Origin: Marimonas lutisalis
Lineage (GTDB): Bacteria > Pseudomonadota > Alphaproteobacteria > Rhodobacterales > Rhodobacteraceae
NCBI RefSeq assembly: GCF_005434965.1
Contig: NZ_SKCI01000003.1
Coordinates: 310,001 to 374,000 of the forward strand
Reading direction: 5' to 3'
Length of the DNA stretch: 64,000 bases
The notes under the pieces were generated by a model. That model had not been told where the DNA came from and did not search any database. It saw only the letters and a program-made list of their open reading frames with translations. Shown piece after piece: positions 27,675 to 36,929 of this stretch (position 1 is the stretch's first letter; every line of letters begins with the position of its first letter). The translations under genes and the position numbers were made by a program.

Positions 27675-27685
27675 ACATATTATGT
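27675..27685. promoter_or_regulatory. Candidate HutC operator in the hutI-hutF gap
   Basis: ACATA-T-TATGT is a dyad around one base in the AT-rich 72-bp gap between the divergent hut genes. HutC-type repressors often bind short AT-rich palindromes. Assignment to the hutC-like gene is inferred from position. Confidence 0.4.
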
Positions 27686-27701
27686 CAACCTGGAACGCCC
27701 C

Positions 27702-29066
27702 ATGCAAAAGATCCACGCAAACCATGCGCTTACGGAAAACGGCTGGGTTGAGAATGTGGCGATCACCATCGACGGCACCGGCCGAATCTCGGCGGTGGAT
27801 ACCGGCGTTGCCCCCACGCCCGGCGCCCTGGACCTTGTCCTGCCGGCGCCCCTGAACCTGCATTCGCATGCCTTCCAGCGCGCCATGGCCGGTCTCACCG
27901 AAACCCGCGGCCCCGATCCAAGCGACAGTTTCTGGACCTGGCGCCGCCTGATGTACCGCTTCCTCGACCGGCTGACGCCCGACCATGTCGAGGCGATCGC
28001 GGCCCTGGTCTTCATGGAAATGCTCGAAGCGGGCTATGGCGCGGTGGCCGAGTTCCACTACCTGCACCACGCCCCCCGGGGCACCGCCTATGATGACATC
28101 GCCGAAATGGCCGGGCGCATCGTATCGGCGGCGCAGGCCACCGGCATCGGGCTCACGCTCCTGCCCGTGCTTTACACCCATGGCGGCTGTGACCGGCGGC
28201 CGCTTTCGGGCGGGCAGCTGCGTTTCGGCAATGACATGGACCGCTACACGCAGCTGCATCAGGCCTCCCGCCGCCTGATCGAAACCGCCCGCCCCGATGA
28301 TGCCATCGGCGTCGCGCCACATTCGCTGCGCGCCGTCGATCCCAACGGCCTGGCGCAGGTCGCCGCCCTCGGCACCGGCCCCGTGCACATGCACCTGGCC
28401 GAACAGCAGGCCGAGGTCGACGAGGTCCAGGCCCACCTCGGCGCGCGCCCCACCGAATGGCTCCTTGCCAATCACCACGTGGATCAACGCTGGTGCCTCA
28501 TCCACTGCACCCAGATGACAGGCGGCGAAACCCGCGCGCTCGCGCAAACCGGCGCGGTGGCCGGCCTCTGCCCGATCACGGAATCGAGCCTCGGCGACGG
28601 CATCTTCAACGGCACCGAGTTTGCCACCGCCGGCGGGCGCTTCGGCGTCGGCTCCGACAGCAACATCCACATCGCGCTCTTTCACGAACTGGCCACGCTC
28701 GACTATTCCCAGCGCCTGCGCGATCACAGCCGCGCCGCCCTCGCCGCGCCGGACAGATCCACCGGGCGCGTCCTCTTCGATCACGCCAACCGCGCCGGCG
28801 CGCAGGCCGGCGGCCGCGCGTCGGGGCAGATCGCCCCGGGCGCCTGGGCCGATCTCATCGGGCTCTCCACCGACAATCCCTGGCTCTGCCACCGCACCGG
28901 CGATACCGCGCTCGACAGCCTCATCTTCACCGGCCGCGGCCAGGACTGCATCACCGATGTCTGGAGCGCCGGACGCCATGTCGTGCAGGGCGGCCGCCAC
29001 ATTGCGCGCGAAACCATCACCCGCGATTTCCTGCGCGTCATCGCCGAGCTTGGGCAGGACATCTGA
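27702..29066 (+). CDS. hutF: Formimidoylglutamate deiminase
   Basis: HutF removes ammonia from formiminoglutamate to give N-formylglutamate. The 454-residue amidohydrolase has the metal motif NLHSHAFQRAM, a later histidine in HMHLAEQQAEVDEV, HCTQM and the aspartate in GVGSDSNIHIA. It is divergent from hutI and overlaps the regulator gene downstream by one base (TGATG). Confidence 0.96.
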   Translation: MQKIHANHALTENGWVENVAITIDGTGRISAVDTGVAPTPGALDLVLPAPLNLHSHAFQRAMAGLTETRGPDPSDSFWTWRRLMYRFLDRLTPDHVEAIAALVFMEMLEAGYGAVAEFHYLHHAPRGTAYDDIAEMAGRIVSAAQATGIGLTLLPVLYTHGGCDRRPLSGGQLRFGNDMDRYTQLHQASRRLIETARPDDAIGVAPHSLRAVDPNGLAQVAALGTGPVHMHLAEQQAEVDEVQAHLGARPTEWLLANHHVDQRWCLIHCTQMTGGETRALAQTGAVAGLCPITESSLGDGIFNGTEFATAGGRFGVGSDSNIHIALFHELATLDYSQRLRDHSRAALAAPDRSTGRVLFDHANRAGAQAGGRASGQIAPGAWADLIGLSTDNPWLCHRTGDTALDSLIFTGRGQDCITDVWSAGRHVVQGGRHIARETITRDFLRVIAELGQDI

Positions 29067-29764
29067 TGCCCGACACACGGCGCAGCTGGAAAGAGGTGCG
29101 CGACCGGATTCACCAGAAGATCCTGTCGGGTCAGGTCCGCCCCGGCGACAAGCTGCCCCGCGACGCCGATATCGCCGCGGAAATGAACTGCGCCCGCACC
29201 ACCGTGCAGCGCGCGATGCAGGATCTCGCCGACAGCGGCCTTGTCGAGCGCCGGCGCAAGGGCGGCACCCATGTGCGCCGCGATCCCGTCACCCGCGCCA
29301 CGCTCGACATCCCGATCACCCGCAACGAGGTCGAGCAGAAGGGCAACACCTACGGCTATCAGCTGATCGGCCGCGAAACCCTCGCACCGCCGCACAGCGT
29401 GCAGGCCGCCTTCGGCCAGAACCTGCCTGGGCCGATGCTGCACGTCCAGGCGCTGCATCTCGCCGATGCCCGCCCCTACATCCTTGAAGACCGATGGATC
29501 TGCCTACAGACCGCGCCCGAAATCCTCGATGTCGATCTGTCGGAAACCAGCGCCAACGAATGGCTGGTCATGAACAAACCCTATGACGACCTCACCCTGC
29601 GCTTCTACGCTGAAAAGGCCGATGAAAAGCGCGCAACCCTTCTGGGAACCGATCCCGGCGATGCGCTCCTTGTCATCGAGCGCACCACCTGGATCTCCGG
29701 CGCCCCGATCACCACCGTCAAATCCAGCACCGAACCCGGGTATCAGCTCATCAGCCGGTCCTGA
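29066..29764 (+). CDS. hutC: GntR/HutC-family regulator of the hut genes
   Basis: This 232-residue protein has an N-terminal GntR winged helix (KLPRDADIAAEMNCARTTVQ, about residues 28-47) and a C-terminal UTRA ligand domain, the HutC plan. HutC proteins usually repress hut genes and are released by urocanate. It is translationally coupled to hutF. The gene symbol is given from context; other HutC-subfamily roles are possible. Confidence 0.88.
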   Translation: MPDTRRSWKEVRDRIHQKILSGQVRPGDKLPRDADIAAEMNCARTTVQRAMQDLADSGLVERRRKGGTHVRRDPVTRATLDIPITRNEVEQKGNTYGYQLIGRETLAPPHSVQAAFGQNLPGPMLHVQALHLADARPYILEDRWICLQTAPEILDVDLSETSANEWLVMNKPYDDLTLRFYAEKADEKRATLLGTDPGDALLVIERTTWISGAPITTVKSSTEPGYQLISRS

Positions 29765-29859
29765 GCGGCGCAGCCCGACAGGACAGAGCCGCAGTCGTCC
29801 CGGCCGAAGCAGACCGATGGTGCAGCGCGCCCGTTCACCCAGACGTGACGCTGTCCGGC

Positions 29860-29890
29860 TTGACACTCCATCAGCTGGAAGCATTACAAA
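29860..29890 (+). promoter_or_regulatory. MerR/CueR-type promoter for the multicopper oxidase
   Basis: A -35 TTGACA and a -10-like TACAAA are 19 bp apart, the long spacer typical of MerR-family activated promoters. The spacer holds the short dyad TCCA-TCAGC-TGGA. The promoter points at the multicopper oxidase gene about 120 bp downstream. CueR control is inferred; no cueR gene is in the window. Confidence 0.5.
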
Positions 29891-30012
29891 TCCGCAGAAA
29901 CGCAGCGCTGGATCTTGCGTGCCACATGCACGCGCTATCGGGCGACGGCCTCGTTGTATCAGTCTCTCATTCGAGAGCAGGTTTGAAACATGTCTTTCAC
30001 CAGGAGAGCACG

Positions 30013-31401
30013 ATGCCCGGCATCACCCGTCGCCAATTCACGCAATCCGCCCTTGGCCTCGCGGCCGCCACGGCGATCCCCGGCGGCGTGCATGCCGCCG
30101 CGGGCGATCGCCTCGTCGCGCGGCCAGGCACGGCGCGGCTGGCGCCCGCCGCCTACCCCGAGACCCGGATCTGGGGCTATGACGGCACCGTTCCCGGGCC
30201 CATGGTCCGGGCCCGTCAGGGTGACAGGCTGGCAAGACAGTTCGTCAATGAACTGCCCCAGCCCTCAAGCGTGCACTGGCACGGAATTCGTATCGCCAAC
30301 GCCATGGATGGCGTGGCCGGCATGACGCAGGACGCCGTCGCGCCCGGCGCCGAATTTCTCTATGATTTCGTCCTGCCGGATGCCGGCACATACTGGTATC
30401 ACCCCCACAACCGCACCTGGGAACAGATGGCGCGCGGCCTTTACGGCGCGCTGATCGTCGATGAAGCAGGCGGCGCACCTGAGGTCGACCGCGACGAGGT
30501 GCTCCTGATCGACGACTGGCGGCTGACGGATGACGCCCAGATCGCACCGGGGTTCGGCGCCATGCATGACTGGGCCCATGCCGGGCGGCTGGGAAACTGG
30601 ATCACCGTCAACGGAAACGGCGCCTGGTCGCAAAAGGTGCAGCGGTTCGCCCGGCTGCGCCTCAGGCTGGTGAACACCGCCAACGCCCGGGTGTTCACCC
30701 TCGAAACCCGCGGTCTCGATGGCTGGCTGGTCGCGCTTGATGGCATGCCGCTCGACCGCCCCGAGCCTCTCGCGCGCCTCACCCTGGCGCCCGCGCAGCG
30801 CGCCGACCTGATCGTCGATGTCGTCGCCGACGAAGGGGCCGAAGCCTTCCTTGTCAGTTTCGAACGCGACGGCGGCTACGCAATCGCGGCCTTCCCGGTG
30901 GAAGACAGCGCGCGGCAGGCGGCCCTGCCCGCGCCCGCGCCGCTGCCACCCAACCCGGTTCCCGCCCTCGGGCCGCTTGCCCAGGCGCGGCGCGCGACGC
31001 TGCTGATGGAAGGCGGCGCAATGGGCAGCATGCGCGGCGCGATGATGAACGGCCGGCAGATGGAGATGCGCGACCTGGCCGCCGCCGGCAAGGTCTGGGC
31101 GTTCAACGGCATGGCCGACATGGGCGACACCCCGCTGATCGAGGCGCAGCGCGGCGAAACGATCGTTCTGGCCCTCACGAACGATACCGCATGGCCGCAC
31201 GCCATGCACCTGCACGGGCACCATTTCCGGCAGGTCGCGGCCGACGGCACGATGGGCCCCTTGCGCGACACCCTGCTGATGAACCGCGGCGAAACCGCCG
31301 AGATCGCCTTCCTCGCCGACAACCCCGGAGACTGGCTCCTGCACTGCCACATGCTCGAACATTCGGCCGGCGGCATGATGACCTGGCTGCGCGTGGCATG
31401 A
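30013..31401 (+). CDS. Tat-exported multicopper oxidase
   Basis: This 462-residue periplasmic oxidase starts with a Tat signal (TRRQFTQSALGLAA). All four copper motifs are visible: HWHG (His88/His90), HPH (His130/His132), HLHGHHF, and HCHMLEHSAGGM, giving the type 1 ligands His450 and Met455 plus Cys445. It resembles CueO-type enzymes in oxidising Cu(I) or phenols, though it lacks a long Met-rich insert; a modest Met-rich patch lies near MEGGAMGSM. ATG at 30013 has AGGAGA upstream. A MerR-type promoter lies about 120 bp before it. Confidence 0.93.
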   Translation: MPGITRRQFTQSALGLAAATAIPGGVHAAAGDRLVARPGTARLAPAAYPETRIWGYDGTVPGPMVRARQGDRLARQFVNELPQPSSVHWHGIRIANAMDGVAGMTQDAVAPGAEFLYDFVLPDAGTYWYHPHNRTWEQMARGLYGALIVDEAGGAPEVDRDEVLLIDDWRLTDDAQIAPGFGAMHDWAHAGRLGNWITVNGNGAWSQKVQRFARLRLRLVNTANARVFTLETRGLDGWLVALDGMPLDRPEPLARLTLAPAQRADLIVDVVADEGAEAFLVSFERDGGYAIAAFPVEDSARQAALPAPAPLPPNPVPALGPLAQARRATLLMEGGAMGSMRGAMMNGRQMEMRDLAAAGKVWAFNGMADMGDTPLIEAQRGETIVLALTNDTAWPHAMHLHGHHFRQVAADGTMGPLRDTLLMNRGETAEIAFLADNPGDWLLHCHMLEHSAGGMMTWLRVA

Positions 31402-31455
31402 CGCCCCGCGCCCGCCTGGGCCGTGCACGGGCCGTGGCGCGGTCCACCCGGCGGT

Positions 31456-32937
31456 CTAGCGCGCTTTGGTCCCGCGCAGACGCCGGATATGGCTGACCAG
31501 CGGCGGCAACAGCAGAACCAGGATAATCAGCCACATCACCTTCGCGATCTCGCTTTGGAAAAAGATCGTGGGCGACCCCTTGCCGATGATCATGCCCTGC
31601 GAAAAACCGCCCTCGGCGATCGGGCCCAGGATCAGCCCAAGGATCAGCCCCTCGAGCGAAAAGCCGAGTTTCTTCAGGAGCAGGCCGAAGACCGCGAAGG
31701 CGATCATCAGGTAGATGTCGAAAACCGACTGGTTGAGCGCGTAGGACCCCAGAACCGCGAAGGCGCAGACGACCGGCACCATCACCGAGGGCGGGATCAA
31801 CGCGATGCGGGCCAGGTAGGGCGCGAAGGCCAGGCCGATGATCAGGAAGGTCACGTTGGCCACGAACATCGACAGGATGAACGGATAGGTGCGGTCCGCG
31901 TAGATCGTGAACAGCTCGGGCCCCGGGATCATCCCGTGGATGATGAACGCCCCCATCAGCGCCGCGGCAACCGAGTTTCCGGGGATGCCAAGCGTGATCG
32001 TCGGCACCAGCGACCCGCCCACGCACCCGTTGTTGCCCGCTTCGGCGGCGGCGACACCTTCGGGATTGCCCTTGCCGAACATCGCCTTCGCCTTCGAGAC
32101 CTGCTTGGCGAAATTGTACGAGATGAAGGCGGCGATGGTCGCACCCTCGCCCGGCAGGATACCGATCACCGTGCCCGTGCCCGACCCCAGCGCCATGAAC
32201 TTGCCGATGCCTTTCGGCAGTTTCGCGCGTTTGCGCGCGCCACCCAGCGCCGAGGTGTCGATCGGTGCGTGGTCGCGCTGGCCGGCAAGTTCAAGCATCT
32301 GGATCATCGAAAAAAGGCCGATCAGGGCCGGCATGAAATCCACGCCGTCGATCAGCTCGACCAGGCCGGCGGTATAGCGCAGGCTGCCGGACATGTCGTC
32401 GGTGCCCACGACTGCAATGATCATGCCCAGGATGCCGGACAGGAGCGCCTTGATCAGCGACGTGTTCTCATCCGCGATGGAAATGATCCCGGCCAGGCCC
32501 ATGATGGCCAGAAGAAAGGTTTCGGCCGGTCCGAAATTAAGCGCCTGCCGTGCCAGAAGCGGGGCGAAAAGCAGAAGGATGAAAACCGAAAACGTGCCTC
32601 CGGTGAACGACGCCACCACGGAAGTTTTCAACGCAAGCCCGCCTTCGCCGCGGCGGCTCATCGGATAGCCTTCGATCGCGGTGGCCACGGCGGCCGGGGT
32701 GCCGGGCGTGTTGAGAAGGATCGCCGGGATCGATCCGCCATACATCGCCCCGCAATAAATCCCCCCCAGAAGCATCAGCCCCAGCGTTGGGTCCATCGTG
32801 TAGGTAAATGGCACCAGCAACCCCACCGCCATGGTGGCGGTCAGACCGGGCATGCCGCCCACGACGACCCCGGCAAACGTGCCGATGAGGATTGTCAGGA
32901 GAGCGGGCAGCGTGAAGACAACGGAAAGATATTCCAT
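31456..32937 (-). CDS. tctA: Tripartite tricarboxylate transporter, large membrane subunit TctA
   Basis: This 493-residue inner-membrane protein has about twelve hydrophobic segments and the TctA signatures GGMPGLTATMAVGLL and YGGSIPAILLNTPGTP. With TctB and TctC it forms a binding-protein-dependent secondary transporter for carboxylates. It is the third gene of tctCBA, 13 bp after tctB. The actual substrate (citrate, another tricarboxylate or an aromatic acid) is not predictable. Confidence 0.96.
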   Translation of the reverse strand: MEYLSVVFTLPALLTILIGTFAGVVVGGMPGLTATMAVGLLVPFTYTMDPTLGLMLLGGIYCGAMYGGSIPAILLNTPGTPAAVATAIEGYPMSRRGEGGLALKTSVVASFTGGTFSVFILLLFAPLLARQALNFGPAETFLLAIMGLAGIISIADENTSLIKALLSGILGMIIAVVGTDDMSGSLRYTAGLVELIDGVDFMPALIGLFSMIQMLELAGQRDHAPIDTSALGGARKRAKLPKGIGKFMALGSGTGTVIGILPGEGATIAAFISYNFAKQVSKAKAMFGKGNPEGVAAAEAGNNGCVGGSLVPTITLGIPGNSVAAALMGAFIIHGMIPGPELFTIYADRTYPFILSMFVANVTFLIIGLAFAPYLARIALIPPSVMVPVVCAFAVLGSYALNQSVFDIYLMIAFAVFGLLLKKLGFSLEGLILGLILGPIAEGGFSQGMIIGKGSPTIFFQSEIAKVMWLIILVLLLPPLVSHIRRLRGTKAR

Positions 32938-32950
32938 GCGTGTCGGTCTT

Positions 32951-33394
32951 TCAGAAACGGGGGCCGGGCAACGTCACACCCAGGAGCGCGATGAAGATGA
33001 GATAGACAAAGGCCAGCAGGCCGATCGTCGTCAGGGTGATCAGCACCGGGTTGCGCTGGCCGAGCATGATGGCCACCAGCGGGATGAAGACCGCGGCGGG
33101 GATGAAGAAGCCCAGCTTCTTGAAGCTCAGGCCAAAGGCCACGAGCGCGGCGATCAGGCCCAGAAAGCGCGGCAGGTGCTCGGTAAGCGAGAGCCTGTCT
33201 TCACGGCCGTCGCGCAGAAGGCTGATGCCCAGCTGAACAAGGCTCAACCCTCCGAGGCAGACGGCGAGAAACCTCACGTATTTCGCAGAGGTCTTCTGCG
33301 CGATGCCGGGGTAACTGTCGGTGCTGAGATAAAGCAGCACCGACAGCAGAATGAACCCCGCCAGCACGAGGCGGTCAACGGTTGCCCTGCTCAT
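32951..33394 (-). CDS. tctB: Tripartite tricarboxylate transporter, small membrane subunit TctB
   Basis: This 147-residue protein has four hydrophobic segments with a polar loop after the first pair, as in TctB. It starts 2 bp after tctC and is followed by tctA. The subunit is needed for transport but carries no known catalytic residue. Confidence 0.9.
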   Translation of the reverse strand: MSRATVDRLVLAGFILLSVLLYLSTDSYPGIAQKTSAKYVRFLAVCLGGLSLVQLGISLLRDGREDRLSLTEHLPRFLGLIAALVAFGLSFKKLGFFIPAAVFIPLVAIMLGQRNPVLITLTTIGLLAFVYLIFIALLGVTLPGPRF

Positions 33395-33396
33395 GT

Positions 33397-34344
33397 TTAC
33401 CAGGGCGCCGCGTCATAGACCTCTTGGGTTTCGGCCTGCAGCTGCTGCAGATAGGCCGTGTAGTCGGGCCCGCTCATCGGCAGTAGGGCAATCTTGCTGG
33501 CCGCGGTTTTTTTCTTGAATGCCGGGTCGGCCAGCACGTCAGCCAGCATCGCATCCAGCTTCGACTGAATGCCGGCATCGATCCCGGCCGGCGCGACAAA
33601 GCCGCGGGTTGCGCTCATGTAGACTTCGAAACCCTGTTCCTTGGCCGTCGGGATCTGGTCCGCCGAGGCATCGCGCGCCTCTGTCAGAATGGCGATGATC
33701 CGCGCGTCACCCGCGTTGTGCTGTGCGATCATCTGCGACAGGTTCATGAAGGCCGCGTCCACGTGCCCCCCCAGGATGCCGGCCTTCTGTTCGGTCGAAC
33801 CCTTCGTCGGCAGCAGGTTGAAGGTGACGCCGGCCTGCTTTTCGAACGCCTTCGCCGCCAGGAAATCGTCGGAACCGATGCCGTTGACCGAAACGGTCAG
33901 ATCGCCGCCTTTCGCGGCCTCCGCCAGGCCGGCCATCGACTGGATCGCGCTATCCTTGGGGACGGCGACGATACCGGCATCCTGCGCGACATTGCCCATG
34001 ATGTGAAAGCTGTCGAGCGTATAGTCGGCACGCCCCGAAACGACATGCGCCACCATCTGCGGCGTGAAGTTCATCCCGATCGTGTATCCGTCCGCCTCGG
34101 CGCGCGCGATCGCTTCAAAACCCTTCTGACCGCCAGAGCCGCCCATGTTGTTGATGACGAACTCGAAGCCTTCGTATTTGCTTTCCGCAACTTCGGCGAA
34201 GATACGGGCGGTGGTATCCGTCGACCCGCCCGCTTTCGATGGCACGATGATGGTTACCGCCTGGTCGGGATAATCGGCTGCAAAAGCGGCCGTTCCGACA
34301 AGCATGGTTCCGGCCAAGCCGGCCGCGATCAATTTCCTGATCAT
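33397..34344 (-). CDS. tctC: Tripartite tricarboxylate transporter, binding protein TctC
   Basis: This 315-residue periplasmic binding protein has a signal peptide (cleavage expected after AAFA, near residue 22). The mature start DYPDQAVTIIVPSKAGGSTDTTAR is typical of the Bug/TctC family, where the first loop contacts a carboxylate. GGAGG lies 7 bases before the ATG. It is the first gene of tctCBA. Confidence 0.95.
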   Translation of the reverse strand: MIRKLIAAGLAGTMLVGTAAFAADYPDQAVTIIVPSKAGGSTDTTARIFAEVAESKYEGFEFVINNMGGSGGQKGFEAIARAEADGYTIGMNFTPQMVAHVVSGRADYTLDSFHIMGNVAQDAGIVAVPKDSAIQSMAGLAEAAKGGDLTVSVNGIGSDDFLAAKAFEKQAGVTFNLLPTKGSTEQKAGILGGHVDAAFMNLSQMIAQHNAGDARIIAILTEARDASADQIPTAKEQGFEVYMSATRGFVAPAGIDAGIQSKLDAMLADVLADPAFKKKTAASKIALLPMSGPDYTAYLQQLQAETQEVYDAAPW

Positions 34345-34957
34345 AGAATTCCTCCCAGAATGTTGTTCGAAGGATAGTCGGGGAAACCAAATGCAAGATC
34401 AAGAATATTAAATATGCATGCCCCGGGGCCGGGATCGATCGGCAATCCCCGGGCGACGCGCCTTTCGCCGCGCTTGACCCGGACAGACGCGACCGGCCCG
34501 GTCGGGCGCTCGGGGCATTGCCTGCCCCACCCCGGCGAACGGTGCATTCATGAATTTTGCCTTAACGATTGCCGCGGTGCGGCGGTGTACGGATGTCAGC
34601 CGGGCGGCAGCCGGGTGTCACCCTGCCCTTCAGGATGGCCCGGCCCGCGTTAACCCCACCGTTCTGCCGCATCGCCGCAGGCCGCTTTGCCGCGCACGTA
34701 TCGTGGGATCGGAATATCAAACTGTAACATTCCACTTGGGGAAGCTTTATGCCAGATATATTTTTCTCGCACCAAATCCCTTGTTTTTCAGTAACTTGGC
34801 GGATTTCGCCTGTAACATCCGCTCACGCGCGCCGCCTCTGTGCTGACGCTGGCGTGATGCACGCCCTCGTGAGTGGTTCGTGACGAAACGCCGCGGTTAC
34901 CAATCTCCCATCGCAAGCCCGCGATCCGAATTCTCAACGCTTCAAAGGGAGATACCA
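34345..34957. other. 613-bp gap between tctC and the bufferin operon
   Basis: No convincing gene is seen. The left end holds the tctC promoter region, AT-rich near 34400. The right part holds two copies of CTGTAACAT (34722-34730 and 34811-34819) and the dyad TTCC-ACTTGG-GGAA (34730-34743). These may be parts of a regulated promoter for the operon at 34958, but no complete promoter could be fixed. Composition drops in GC near 34740-34810. Confidence 0.5.
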
Positions 34958-35263
34958 ATGTCGAACCCCATCAAAACCGCAGCCCTCCTCGGCGCCGTCG
35001 CCACCGCGCTGGCAACCCACGCCACCACCGCCTCGGCCGCCGAGCAGGAGAAATGCTACGGCGTGGCGCTGGCCGGCCAGAACGATTGCAAGGCCGGCGC
35101 CGGCACCTCCTGCGCGGGCAGCTCGACCGTCGATTACCAGGGCAACGCCTGGAAACTGGTCGACAAGGGCACCTGCGCCACCATGGAACTGCCCGCCATG
35201 GCCGACGGCACCGCGCGCATGGGTTCGCTCGAAGAGCTCGACCGCGACCTGCCCCAATCGTGA
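34958..35263 (+). CDS. bufA1: Bufferin precursor peptide BufA1-type (DUF2282)
   Basis: This 101-residue protein has a signal peptide (cleavage expected after TASA, residue 27) and a mature part with four cysteines (33, 44, 52, 73) in the DUF2282 pattern [22 protein letters not shown] and KGTC. Proteins of this family are long RiPP precursors whose cysteines are modified by a DUF692 enzyme and which bind copper in the periplasm. ATG at 34958 has AAGGGAGA upstream. The next three genes are the expected maturation partners. Confidence 0.92.
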   Translation: MSNPIKTAALLGAVATALATHATTASAAEQEKCYGVALAGQNDCKAGAGTSCAGSSTVDYQGNAWKLVDKGTCATMELPAMADGTARMGSLEELDRDLPQS

Positions 35264-35310
35264 ATCCCTGATGGCGGGCGGGGTCTGGCCCTGCCCGCCA
35301 AGCCACCAGG

Positions 35311-36174
35311 ATGTCCGCCATGCTCGATCAGACCCAGCAAAACACCCTGCCGCCCGCCCCCGGTGTCGGCTACAAACCCCAGCATTATGCCGCGATCCTG
35401 AGCGATCCCGGTCCCGTCGGCTGGCTCGAGATCCACGCCGAGAACTACATGGGCGACGGCGGCCGCCCGATCGCGCAGCTGCGCCATCTCAGTGAACGGT
35501 TTCCGATTTCCGTCCATGGTGTCGGTCTCTCGATCGGGGGCGAAGGACGGCTTGACCCCGATCACCTGGCGCGCCTGCGCCATCTCTGCGACTGGCTGCA
35601 ACCGGCCAGCTTCTCCGAACACCTCGCCTGGTCCACGCATGACAGCGCCTTCCTCAACGACCTGCTGCCTTTGCCGTACACCTCCGAAACGCTGCTAAGG
35701 GTCGCCGATCACATCGACCAGCTGCAGCAGGCGCTCGCCCGCCCGATGCTGCTGGAAAACCCGTCAAGCTATCTCGCTTTCGCCGAAAGCACCTGGTCCG
35801 AACCCGAGTTTCTTGCCGAGATCGCCCACCGCACCGGATGCGGCCTTCTGCTCGACGTCAACAACGTTTTCGTGTCGGCCACCAATCTCGGGTTTTCACC
35901 GCAGGGCTATATCGATGCCTTCCCCCTCGACCGCGTAGGCGAAATCCACCTGGCCGGCCATGACACGGACCATGACGATCACGGCGCACCACTGCTGATC
36001 GACAGCCACGGCCGCGAAGTGGCCGATCCCGTCTGGACACTCTTCGACTACACGCTCGCCCGCTCGGGCCCGCGCCCCGCCCTGATCGAATGGGACAACG
36101 ACGTGCCCGACTGGCCCACCCTCGCGGCCGAGGCCGCGCGCGCCGCACACGCCCTCGCCCTGGTGCCCGCATGA
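35311..36174 (+). CDS. bufB: DUF692 multinuclear iron oxidative enzyme BufB (MNIO)
   Basis: This 287-residue protein is a TIM-barrel MNIO that oxidises cysteines of the precursor, giving thiooxazole-type rings in bufferins. Visible iron-ligand candidates are His69 in SVHGVGLS, Glu103-His104 in SEHLAW, Glu149-Asn150 in LLENPSSY, Asp182 and Asn184/185 in LLDVNNV, His213 and His217-Asp218 in IHLAGHD and Glu260 in IEWDNDVP. The gene starts 47 bp after bufA1 and overlaps the DUF2063 gene by 4 bp (ATGA). Confidence 0.95.
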   Translation: MSAMLDQTQQNTLPPAPGVGYKPQHYAAILSDPGPVGWLEIHAENYMGDGGRPIAQLRHLSERFPISVHGVGLSIGGEGRLDPDHLARLRHLCDWLQPASFSEHLAWSTHDSAFLNDLLPLPYTSETLLRVADHIDQLQQALARPMLLENPSSYLAFAESTWSEPEFLAEIAHRTGCGLLLDVNNVFVSATNLGFSPQGYIDAFPLDRVGEIHLAGHDTDHDDHGAPLLIDSHGREVADPVWTLFDYTLARSGPRPALIEWDNDVPDWPTLAAEAARAAHALALVPA

Positions 36175-36929
36175 CCCGCCAGGCCCAGTTCCACGCCGCG
36201 ATCCTCGATCCCGCACAGCCCGCCCCGCCCGGCCTGACCGACGGTCAGAACCGCCCGGCCGGCCGCCGCTTCTCGGTCTATCGCAACAATGTCACCCATT
36301 CGCTGACCGAGGCGCTGGAACAGACCTTCCCGGTCATCCGCAAACTGATCGGCGCCGAAGGTTTCGCTCGGCTGGCCCGCGCCTACCTGCGCGCGCACCC
36401 GCCCGCATCCCCGGTCCTTTCGCGCTACGGCGCCAGCTTCCCCGCCTTTCTCGACGGGTTCGAACCGCTCGCGCATCTGGGCTATCTCGGCGATACCGCG
36501 CGGCTCGAACGCGCGCTGGTCGACAGCTACCATGCCGCCGATGCCGCCTCGCTCGATCCGGCGGTGTTTTCCGAAACCGCGCCTGACGCCCTGCCCGGCC
36601 TGCGCCTCACCCTCGCACCGTCCGTCCGGCTCGTCCGCTCCGCGTGGCCGATCCACGCAATCTATCGCTTCAACACCGAAGACGGGGCGCCGCAGCCCCC
36701 GGCCACGCCACAGGACGTTCTCATCACCCGGCCGGATTACGATCCGCGCCCGCGCCTCCTGCCGCCGGGCGGGGCTACCTTCGTCACCGCCCTGTTTCAG
36801 GGGCATGCCCTAGGCCAGGCCGCCGGCACAGCCACCGAAACCGCGCCCGATTTCGATCTCGCAGCGGCGCTTGGCCTTCTGCTCTCTGACAACGCCCTCA
36901 TCCACGCAACCCTGGATAGCCCCGAATGA
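36171..36929 (+). CDS. bufC: DUF2063 maturation partner BufC
   Basis: This 252-residue protein has the DUF2063 N-terminal helical domain ([20 protein letters not shown], about 37-56) and a C-terminal segment of another fold. In bufferin and related MNIO clusters it binds the precursor and presents it to the MNIO. ATG at 36171 lies in the bufB stop (ATGA). The DoxX gene overlaps its own end in the same way. Confidence 0.93.
   Translation: MTRQAQFHAAILDPAQPAPPGLTDGQNRPAGRRFSVYRNNVTHSLTEALEQTFPVIRKLIGAEGFARLARAYLRAHPPASPVLSRYGASFPAFLDGFEPLAHLGYLGDTARLERALVDSYHAADAASLDPAVFSETAPDALPGLRLTLAPSVRLVRSAWPIHAIYRFNTEDGAPQPPATPQDVLITRPDYDPRPRLLPPGGATFVTALFQGHALGQAAGTATETAPDFDLAAALGLLLSDNALIHATLDSPE

Noticed and set aside
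34550-34846. Small gene in the gap before the bufferin operon
   Set aside because: The translated frame lacks protein-like composition and runs through the AT-rich putative promoter segment.
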